Shown here: in pieces, positions 55,850 through 64,000 of the stretch
How the letters are laid out: each line of letters opens with the position of its first letter
Numbering within the stretch: position 1 is the first letter of the stretch
From: Mytilus trossulus
Lineage: Eukaryota; Mollusca; Bivalvia; Mytilida; Mytilidae
Direction: 5' to 3'
DNA length: 64,000 nucleotides
Assembly: GCF_036588685.1 (NCBI RefSeq)
Contig: NC_086374.1
Coordinates: 26,342,886 to 26,406,885 of the forward strand
Notes under the pieces: generated by a model
The model's input: the letters and a program-made list of their open reading frames with translations, nothing else
Databases searched by the model: none
What the model was told of the DNA's origin: nothing
Program-made: the position numbers and the translations under genes

Positions 55850-56430
55850 AAAGGAGATGTGGTATGATTGCAAATGAGACAACTATCCACAAAAGACCAA
55901 AATGAAACAAACATTAACATAGTATAGGTCACCGTAGGGCCTTCAACAATGAGCAAAGCCATACCGCATAGTCGGCTATAAAAGGCCCTGATAAGACAAT
56001 GTAAAACAATTCAAACGAGAAAACTAACGGCCTTATTTATGTATAAAAAATGAACAAAAAACAAATATGTAACACACAAACAAACGACAACCCCTGCATT
56101 ACAGGCTCCTGACTTGCGACAGGCACATACATAAATAAGGTGGCTGGGTTAAACATGTAAGCGTGATCCCAACCCTCCCCTATCCTGGGACAGTGGTATA
56201 ACAGTACAACATAAGAATGAACTATCAAAATCAGTTGAAAAAGGCTTAACTCATCAGATAGACATAAATACAAGTAGACGTGGCCGAGTACTTATACATC
56301 CAGACACAAAAAGACACAATGAACAGATCTGAGAGTACTTGCAGTTATCTGACAGCTAGTTCAAGGCCACTAACAACTAATAAAAAAATCAAGTCTATAT
56401 GAAAGAAAGGAGATGTGGGTTGTAATGTAT
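55850..56430 (+). repeat. Dispersed repeat A, full length
   Basis: GGAGATGTGGTATGATTGCA, CAACTATCCACAAAAGACCA, CACCGTAGGGCCTTCAACAA, GAAAACTAACGGCCTTATTT, GGCTCCTGACTTGCGACAGG and CCTATCCTGGGACAGTGGTA in order. An extension to about 56400 contains CAGTTATCTGACAGCTAGTT, which also occurs inverted near 20390. It is the reference copy for the family. Confidence 0.9.
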
Positions 56431-56434
56431 AAGT

Positions 56435-57060
56435 CAATGAAACAGAATACAAACACACAAGCACATCTATTATGAAACAACAAAACCAAATGCGAAAGGC
56501 AATGGTTTGAATAGATTAGTGGTACATGTATTTGGTTTAATATAAAAAATGTGGCTCCCTTTTTAACAATGATATTCCCAATAACCTTAATACTGATAAC
56601 TCATCAGTTTTACAAGGTATCAAGAACATGAAGAAGGTATGTAGAAAAGAAAAAGAGATAATCCTAACAACTGAAGTATACACTAGGAAGACAGCAACTC
56701 AACAACACAAATATGTCACAATTATTTTGAATACCATACAATTATCAGACCGCTAATGTCAAAGCAAGAAAACTGAAATATCTTTATTTTAGTCAGAACA
56801 TTTCACTCGATTTGATCAATAACACTTTCAAATTTTAGGAACAATAAAACCAAACAAATAATGATATGGTCATATAAATCTTAAGTCGAAAAATTGATTT
56901 TCCAAATATCATGTCATTTCTGAAATATAAAGCATGTCTTTTGAATACCAAAAAATCTGCCTAATCATCACCAACAAAATAGAGATTTGTTTGGTACTGA
57001 AAGTCTAAGGTCAAAGTCTGGTCACTGGTACAGTGTGTACAGTTTAAAATGTATGAATAT
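56435..57060. other. Spacer, no feature seen
   Basis: AT-rich; nothing supported. Confidence 0.3.
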
Positions 57061-57063
57061 AAC

Positions 57064-57097
57064 CAAGGATTTGTATAGTTAACTATACAAATCCTTG
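57064..57097. repeat. Perfect 34-bp palindrome
   Basis: CAAGGATTTGTATAGTT is followed directly by its exact reverse complement, with no spacer. The centre is GTTAAC. Confidence 0.98.
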
Positions 57098-57099
57098 AT

Positions 57100-59325
57100 A
57101 TAACTATTGTCAATCGGTATTTAAGATCTGAGAATACTCACTTGCTAAGAGCTAGATTACAGCCAATAACAATAAGTACAAAATATGTTTGAAAGACTAA
57201 AATATCAGTCAGTACACTTACAGTTCACATCCAACATCCAATGAATCTAGTGTACAGACGTCTTAAACAGTCAGGGAAAAACACAAGCTTGTGCAATGCT
57301 AAAATATAGGTACCGTAATTGTTTTGAAGTTGCAGATCTAACAATAAGTAATGTTTTTTTAGCTTTCTGTGTGAAATATTTAGCTACATTGTAATCTGAC
57401 CCAAACAGCATGAATAAACTTCTGTCTGAAATCAAAATTCACCTCGTGTTTAGTGCATTTTTCAAAAATCATACCCTTGGCAAGGTGCTCTAAACGTGGT
57501 CAATATGTTTGTAAATCCGTCTTCTGTTAGCCTTCCTTATGACCATGATTACTCTAATAATAATTTCGTCGCTACTTAACAGATCTTAACAGAATTGTAT
57601 ATTTGGTCAGCATCTTAAATGTTATGATATATGTTATGAAAAAAAAGAAGATGTCATTGTGGTATGAGACACCTCACCTCTAGAGACCAAAGGTATTAGA
57701 AGGTGTATAATTTTGAGATTTGTCGGGTACTTACTTACCTCCATCTCCAGCTGGGACAAGACAGAATATTTGAAAATTTTAGAGCAGAAGCAAATATTAG
57801 TACTAAATAATGTTTGCTAGGAGTCAGACAAATACTTTGGTCTAGGTACTTTTCTTCTTGTGGAGTCTTTTGCACATATTGCAGTTTAAAAAAAAACTAA
57901 GTGTTGTTCTTTTATCATTCATATTTCATTAAAATTAATTGTCAGAAACACGCATGAAATATTTGCCACTGTATGTTCTAAAAACTAACAATCAGAAACA
58001 GATAATCATCCTTTGTTGGGTAGATGGCGTAAACCATGGAAAATAAATATGTGTATTCCCCTGCAACTGAACGTTGGGGAGGGGCATATTGTTATACCCA
58101 TGTTCGTCCCTTTATGGATACATAGTTATTCAGCTTAACTCCTCCTAAAGTTTGAAATCTAGGAAGTTTTCACTTTGCTATCTGTTTGCACATATTAAAG
58201 ATGTGCATGTGGTCAGGGTTTGATTTTTATTCTTTTGGGAGATACCAACGGGAGTTTAACGTTTGTCATTTTTTAGGGTATAAGGGGTTAAATGTTAAAG
58301 TTATTTTTAGAACAACACTTTTGTACTGTGGGGGCATCAATTACGTCTCCCAGCTGACACAATAATATATCAAAGAAAGTCATAAATTGACTTTGCTGTA
58401 ATATAGTTACTTCAGAGTGCAGTTCTGGGGCGTCACTTTGTATAGTTTTTCATTCAATCTTTTTAAATAATGTGTAATTTTGCTCCGCTTACCGGTATAC
58501 AACATATATTCCGCTTTCTGAATTAGACCCCCCACCCACTTTTTTTTGGGGGGTGGGGATTTATGATCTACCCCTTCTTTTTTACATGATACAGATATCA
58601 TTTAAAGAGAATGTTGGGTCAAACCTAGCTATATAGCAAGCATAAATTAATCTGCCACTTGTATGACAATTGGTTTTCTTTCCATTTTGTATTAAAAACA
58701 ATGATGCTTCCGACACGTCCAAGTACTGATGAATTTAACTTATTTCAGGGAAGTCCCCCCCCCCCCCCCCCGGCATTTGATTCTTAAGATGCAAAGACAT
58801 GCTCTTTTTTCAATTCATCTATTAAGAAAAGGTTGTTTTAAATAAGTGTAGCCACATAAATTTGTACCATTCTACCATTCTTCTTAGTTAAGTGTCTTCA
58901 TGAACCTGAAAATCAACTTCTCAAAAAACCGGATCGTATTTACCTTAAGATGTCCATATTCACAAAAATTATATATGCTTTTGCTTCAGAATTCAACAGA
59001 CTATCTTTTAAAATGGTTTAAAAACATTATTCACATTAAACTAGCAATAAAAAGTAAATAAGGTTATCTACAGAAAGCTTATTTATATAATTTTTGAGAA
59101 AAAAGTGCATAAATATTGTAAAAAACGTGACGACATGATCAACATTTTTATGAAAATTCTGTACTAGGCTACATATTTTTATTTTTGATATGTTTTAGAC
59201 AAGAGTCAACTGAAATAGAAGGATCAAACAAATCAATTCTATCATCAGGGTCTAGGGAGATAATAGAGTTTGAAAATGTCACATTTTTGACAATTTTCCA
59301 TTTTGAAAATATTTGTTAATTTGGT
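57100..59325. other. Spacer with one repeat fragment and homopolymers
   Basis: 57645-57700 resembles a rearranged repeat A/B head (AAGAAGATGTCATTGTGGTA). A T8/G10 tract lies near 58541-58556 and a C-homopolymer of about 20 near 58757. No gene supported. Confidence 0.35.
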
Positions 59326-59328
59326 TGT

Positions 59329-59532
59329 CATGGTAACCAAGTTTCCCTTTTTGCATCCATCTTTTCAAATGTTTCCTATTTAAGTTGAACATTATAGATT
59401 GAAGTATCTGGTATATACTTTTTATAAAGTTCATCAGTATTGCACTTTTTCCAATTAGAAAAAATATGCAAATTTTGGGTATTTATGGCCATTAAACACC
59501 TTGTTGCTAGGAACAGCCGTTTCCATAGCAAC
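59329..59532. promoter_or_regulatory. Two consensus X-box (RFX-type) motifs
   Basis: GTTGTCATGGTAAC at about 59327-59340 and GTTTCCATAGCAAC at about 59519-59532 both fit RYYNYYATRRNRAC, the RFX-factor X-box. A half-site-like GTTGCTAGGAAC lies between them (about 59503-59514). RFX sites often control ciliary genes. No promoter or exon next to them was identified, so function is inference. Confidence 0.45.
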
Positions 59533-59534
59533 AG

Positions 59535-60622
59535 CTTGATTTTTTGTGTGCAAATTGCCATTTATATTATTTTTGCCTCAAGTTGAATCAATTAAACTAT
59601 AGCAGATGGATATCCTTCACTATGGATGTATCACCCTTTGCATGATTCTTAGCTGGACTGCTACTTAAGTTAAAAGTGGCATATATTCAAGATCATTGAT
59701 GCTGTACTGTTATTGACTTATTAGCTATTGTCTGCTTTCTTGAAATTGACATTGTTGTGAATCTGTTTACTGTTATTATGAGAGAAAAAATACCCCTAAG
59801 TTTTAAATATTTTTTTTAAACTGACTGTAATCTTATTTATTGGCCTGTTAATGGAACCCTTCTTGCCCCCTTTTAAGATAAGAAAATATGTTTACGATTT
59901 TCGGGATTACAATCATTTTGCAAGATCACCAAAATACGTTGTAATTTATACAATACTTATATAAAGTAGATGATGTGGTATGTTTGTTGTCAATGGACAA
60001 ATTTCCATAAGAAACCAAAGGAAGTATGTGTTAACAACCATACGTCATCGTACGACCTTCAACAATAACCCATAAAATAAAAATGTAAAAGGTTTTGCAT
60101 AAAAATGGAGAGCAAAAATATAGAACAAAGGACTTTCTGAGCGTTTGAATCATGTCTTTAGCAGCTTAAAACACATTTGTTTGTGAACAATTGAGTGCTG
60201 ACTATAAGAATGACAATAGTATTGCGGGTTTGTTTGTTTGGTCTTTTTTTTGGGGGGGGAGGGGGGGTAAGTTAGAGCGAGGTTACAGTGAAAGCTTGGA
60301 ATAGTTTCCCGTAAGATTTAAAAGTTTTATTGTAAAAGAAAAATGTATCTTATAGCTATTAAGAATCACTTGCTGTAAGATTTTCGAACACATTTTTTTT
60401 TTGTCTAAACGGTTATCAGGTATTTTTTTTTCGAAAGTTCGATAGAACACTAAAATAAATCACTATATTATGAAAGGGCAGGCTAGAATATGTCAGAGAA
60501 TGAAGACGAGATAACCTAGAGAACACTATTAAAATTAAGATTTCTTAGCTTTTTTCATTTCAAAATAAATATTTTTGATAAAGAATTACGGGGGAGGAAG
60601 TGAACAATGTGTCCTTCTTTTC
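59535..60622. other. Spacer with a diverged repeat A copy
   Basis: 59970-60110 contains GATGATGTGGTATGTTTGTT and CATCGTACGACCTTCAACAA, a strongly diverged repeat A. A G-rich tract is at about 60250-60268. No gene supported. Confidence 0.4.
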
Positions 60623-61244
60623 TATATATGTAGGACTCAAATCCATGGTGGGTTCCAAATCTATGGCAGATTCCTAATCTGTGGTAAATGTGACGTCATG
60701 CCATCCCAAATCCATGGCAAGTTTTGTAATTTCCTAATCTATGGCGGATTTATGTTGTTTCCAAATCTATGGCAAGTTTTGTGCAAATGGAAAACAATGC
60801 AGTACATTTTCGACCAATGACTTGTCTTAAGCAAGTGGAAAAATACGACAACAGGAGCATGTCTATAAACATTTGTGAAATAAACATTCCATAATGGTCA
60901 ACAACAAAAAAACATAAATGATAAATTCATATGCCTTAATACAGACTTCAAGATTACATAATGTGCTCTGTAAAAAATAATTATTTTTTTAATCTGTGCA
61001 TGGTGCCTGTTTAACCAATGCATTAAATCAACTAAAAAGACCTATAACAAACAAGAAGGCCGCTTTTTATCTAAAAAAGTAACAAATGAAAATGAACAGT
61101 TTGAATTTTCAAATAATATTTATTTCAGCGATATCGTTAATACATCTTTTTTTTATGACGATTTAAATCTTTGTATCCGGTAACTTTATATATCATTTTA
61201 TAAACTTTGCCAGTCAAAGACAGTAAACTACTACTAATTAGACA

Positions 61245-61385
61245 TATGAAGATGTAGTATGAGTGCCAATGAGAGAACTCTCCATCCAAGTTACAATTTA
61301 TAAATGTAAACCAGTATAGGTAAAGGTACGGCCTTCAACACGGAGCCTTGGCTCACACCGAACTGAAAGTTATAAAGACCCCAAA
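61245..61385 (+). repeat. Dispersed repeat B, nested
   Basis: ATGAAGATGTAGTATGAGTG, GAGAACTCTCCATCCAAGTT, GTACGGCCTTCAACACGGAG and GCTCACACCGAACTGAAAGT. Confidence 0.88.
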
Positions 61386-61426
61386 AAATCCTTTCTCTAA
61401 AATATGTGGTACCGAAAATAGCGGCG

Positions 61427-61615
61427 CTATAATTCATCGCGGGATTCGGCCAGTACAGCACATTTGATCCGTCTTCGGGATAATAGGTCACATCTTCCTC
61501 TTAACCACCCGCAAATTTTTGTAAGGGAAATATCTTCATCTTGAATGGCGTTCAAACTATGGTTTCTGTCATCGTTAGCGGCGGCGAAGATGTAATATGG
61601 CGTTTTATCATATGT
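61427..61615 (-). other. Open frame in a GC-richer segment, possible captured coding sequence
   Basis: The minus strand is open for 62 codons without an ATG start: TYDKTPYYIFAAANDDRNHS, LNAIQDEDISLTKICGWLRG, then RCDLLSRRRIKCAVLAESRD and EL before the TAG at 61427-61429. Composition is visibly less AT-rich (GCGGCGGCG, GCGGGATTCGGCC) than the rest of the element. I recognise no domain. It may be a piece of host gene carried by the element, or chance. Confidence 0.3.
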
Positions 61616-61690
61616 TTAGTAGTAAATACAGTAGTTTTGCATATGTGATAAATAGGCTGCTGTTTAATCCATATCGCGCAACTTTGATGC

Positions 61691-61812
61691 GCACCCTTTA
61701 TCGCATACCCTTTATCACACCCCTACCCTTTATCGCATACCCTTTATCGCATACCCTTTATCGCACCCCTACCCTTTATCACACCCCTACTTTTTTTTTT
61801 TTTTTTTTTTTA
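61691..61812 (+). repeat. CCCTTTATCGCAT array followed by a T-run
   Basis: About seven copies of ACCCTTTATCGCAT or CCCTTTATCACACCCCTA are joined at 13- or 18-bp steps, followed by about 23 T. Confidence 0.92.
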
Positions 61813-62152
61813 GCTCAAGAAAATTTTCCTCAAAATTTTATTTAATGACGTCATAGTTTGGTATGTGACGTCACGAACGTCGTTTTCACATTGTATGTGA
61901 CGTCACGCACGTCAAGTTTCCATAGTTTTTGGCACACTAAATGCAACTTTAAAAAACTTACAAACATAAACAAAATATTGTTAAAACAACAGCACGCAAA
62001 TTGTAAGGTAACCAAGGTGCTTCGGATTAGTAAATGAGCAGTTTTTTTAAGGCCTTTGAAACAAGACAAAAGTAGAACTGAAGGTAACCCAGTGCTATGG
62101 ATCAGAAAACAGTTCATATAATACTCTTCTGTTGAAACATATGATAAAGCGT

Positions 62153-62288
62153 ATAATACATGGCAAAATCCGTATCACATGCCGTATCACCCTCGACCAA
62201 TATCATCCCTCGGGCCTAAAGGCCCTTGGGCTGATATTGATGTCTCGGGATGATACGACATATGATACGGATTTTGCCATGTATTATT
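62153..62288. repeat. Foldback palindrome, 136 bp, nested
   Basis: ATAATACATGGCAAAATCCG on the left pairs with CGGATTTTGCCATGTATTAT on the right. Inner blocks CGTATCA...CATCCC also pair, with the centre near GGGCCTAAAGGCCC. It has the same arms-and-GC-tip design as 3856-4014 and 33427-33530. Confidence 0.88.
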
Positions 62289-62469
62289 CTCTATATATTC
62301 AATTGAGACGTTATACGGTACTCTCTCTCCAAGATCTGCCATAGATTTGGAGTAAACAAAAATCTGCCATAGATTTGAGTTATTTGGCGTTTGTAACGTC
62401 ACATTTGCCATAGATTAGGAATCTGCCATAGATTTGGAACCCGCCATAGATTTGAGTCCTACATATATA

Positions 62470-63640
62470 AATATGTTTCATGAATAAAAATAAAATGTGC
62501 CTTGATTATAATTGAAAATGAGTAAATGGAAAAAATACCCAACTAAAATACACTTTTATTTTAATATTGGTAATATCACTAAGCTTTTAAATTTTGTGTG
62601 TCAAACACACCATCTCTGTAGTAATGACTCCTTACTAAGATATTTCACTTCATTCATTTTTTTTTCTGCATTTTTTTATATTGTGAATTCATAGAATTAT
62701 TATATTAAAATGTAGCCTTAATTTATATTTTAAAAAAACTGAATCTAAAGCCAGATATATCAAACATTTTTGTTTCCATCTATCCGTTTTCAGGACTTTA
62801 ACAATCAACAATAACACGCCTGGAAAGTAAAATGCGTACTCGGCTGTCTGAAATCGACCATTTTTAGACACCCCAGGCTCCTAAAAAACAAGCCGGGTGG
62901 GGGTTCAAAATGCAAATTAAGTACTTATATCAATATTTTATCTTTTCGTGTACGGTTTATGACCCCTCCTGTGGCCTGTCAATTCCGAAATGTGCAAACT
63001 GCAATAGTATCAAAACAGCACAGACAATGAATAATAGAGATATAATTTTGTACATATATCAAGGGGAAACTTCTTGCAAAGCATTATTATTTATAGTTCA
63101 TTATTGTATTTAGTAGAAAAAGAGAATTAAGTGAAAATAAAATCACTTTTTTTGTAGAAAATTCACAGACCTTTGTACAGAGATTTTTTTTATGTTTAGC
63201 ATGGGATCAACACAATGGTTCATTACCGACGGTAAAAAAAATCAAAATGTCTATCTACCTTGCACATTTCAGAAAATTCAGATCAGATAACGGAACTGGT
63301 TCCAGTTACATTTATAAGCAATTTAAGATTGTGACCCTCACAGTTTCCATTCACCACAAATATTCTCGTTACAACGAATCATTTTAAATACAAAAATACG
63401 TGTTGCATGCAGCCTTTTGTTTATCTATTAATATATGTATACGGATAAAGTTATGAAAGGCAGCAGGGTCATCAGGGTGTGGAGTCCATGTCATCTGAAA
63501 TAAATGCTAAGCATAGATCTAGAAAGCGACATATAATCATGACTCTTCTTTTCGATTTTTTTCGAACAAATTGACACATAAAATGAATTATATAGTATTG
63601 TGGAATTTTTAACTTATTTTAGATACTATTTATTAATTGT
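62470..63640. other. Spacer, no feature seen
   Basis: AT-rich; no supported gene or repeat. Confidence 0.3.
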
Positions 63641-63822
63641 TATCTGATATTGGACGAAAGATGTTGCCCTTTTATGTTATTATGTAATACAAGTTCAGAT
63701 CATTTGAAAAAACATATTAAACAGCCAAATGGATGCACAAGAGCTAAAATAGGAGTCATAGATCCTGTTGGCAACAATTATCTGGCTAATTTTATTGATT
63801 TTGTAACATTTGAGATGACATT

Positions 63823-64000
63823 ATGGCAGATAGAGGCTTCACAATAAGAGATTTGTTAACAGAAAAAAAAGCAACATTAAATATGCCACCATTTACTCGC
63901 AAGTGTGTGTGGGGAAAAAAGAAAAGACTTAATGTGAATGAAATTAAACAAACTCGCTCTATAGCTAAGTTGAGAATTCATGTTGAAAGAGCCATTCAAA
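63823..64000 (+). CDS. DDE-type transposase fragment, runs off the window
   Basis: Reads MADRGFTIRDLLTEKKATLN, MPPFTRKCVWGKKKRLNVNE, then IKQTRSIAKLRIHVERAIQ and continues past the last base. ADRGF, the PPF motif and R.R.HVERAI are characteristic of the DDE_Tnp_4-type transposase family found in PIF/Harbinger-like and related animal transposons. The D of ADRGF and the E of VERAI are the second and third catalytic acids. The frame upstream is broken (63650-63820 is in another frame without the expected motif), so the copy is probably 5'-damaged. The ATG is an internal methionine rather than the true start. Confidence 0.85.
   Translation, partial: MADRGFTIRDLLTEKKATLNMPPFTRKCVWGKKKRLNVNEIKQTRSIAKLRIHVERAIQ

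Larger units (their letters stand above)
60623..62469. mobile_element. 1.85-kb element with 74-bp terminal inverted repeats
   Basis: 60623-60696 and 62396-62469 are inverted repeats, 70 of 74 bases matching by eye, starting TATATATGTAGGACTCAAAT. Each arm is built from copies of CCAAATCTATGGC (or CCTAATCTATGGC), about six on the left to 60775 and five on the right from 62333. The interior holds a repeat B copy (61245-61385), a GC-richer segment with an open frame, a CCCTTTATCGCAT array, a T-run and a foldback palindrome. No transposase was seen, so it is non-autonomous. Target duplication not resolved. Confidence 0.85.

Noticed and set aside
59376..59561. Minus-strand 61-codon ORF overlapping the second X-box
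   Set aside because: No domain, no splice sites, and ordinary for AT-rich DNA.

Overview
This window looks like animal nuclear DNA from a bivalve, most probably a marine mussel (Mytilus). That call rests on recognising several interspersed repeats I associate with mussel genomes, on the very AT-rich and intron-rich layout, and on the absence of any bacterial gene organisation. There are no dense ORFs, no operons and no rRNA genes. Most of the sequence is mobile-element debris and AT-rich spacer.

The one clear protein gene is the 3' part of a STRA6-like retinol transporter on the + strand. Nine exons between 13275 and 31122 splice with consistent phase into about 420 residues that match the C-terminal two thirds of the STRA6 family and end in the family's calmodulin-binding-like tail. 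A tenth, 28-bp micro-exon at 9585-9612 is possible. The N-terminal third lies upstream of the window or was not recognised. The introns are filled with retroelement tails, SINE/MITE copies and inverted-repeat elements. A second probable transcription unit is a three-exon RNA at about 53400-55700 (+), with good splice signals, an AATAAA signal and a spliced 42-codon ORF; it may be non-coding.

Region by region: 0.3-4.9 kb holds relics of an L1-like LINE on the minus strand (ORF2 300-2601, ORF1 4390-4860). At 7.1-8.45 kb there is a TIR transposon with an 8-bp target duplication. 10-31 kb is the STRA6-like gene with intronic repeats, including several decayed copies of one reverse-transcriptase family. 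31-41 kb is a repeat field with foldback palindromes, a split 73-bp satellite and a 34-bp minisatellite. 41.9-43.3 kb is a large inverted-array element. 47.7-49.2 kb is a second LINE (+). 51-53 kb has a tetranucleotide microsatellite, a LINE tail and a motif cluster. 53-56 kb is the spliced RNA. 60.6-62.5 kb is a 1.85-kb element with 74-bp terminal inverted repeats. At 63.8 kb the end of a DDE transposase runs off the window.

The most unusual observation is that two unrelated inverted-repeat elements (12.2-12.7 kb and 41.9-43.3 kb) have arms made of a short CG-centred motif repeated at intervals of almost only 11 and 9 bp. The mean spacing is about 10.5-10.7 bp, one turn of B-DNA. The motifs differ between the two elements but the spacing rule is the same, which suggests selection for presenting a motif on one face of the helix. 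All coordinates of diverged repeats are approximate because they were placed by eye.
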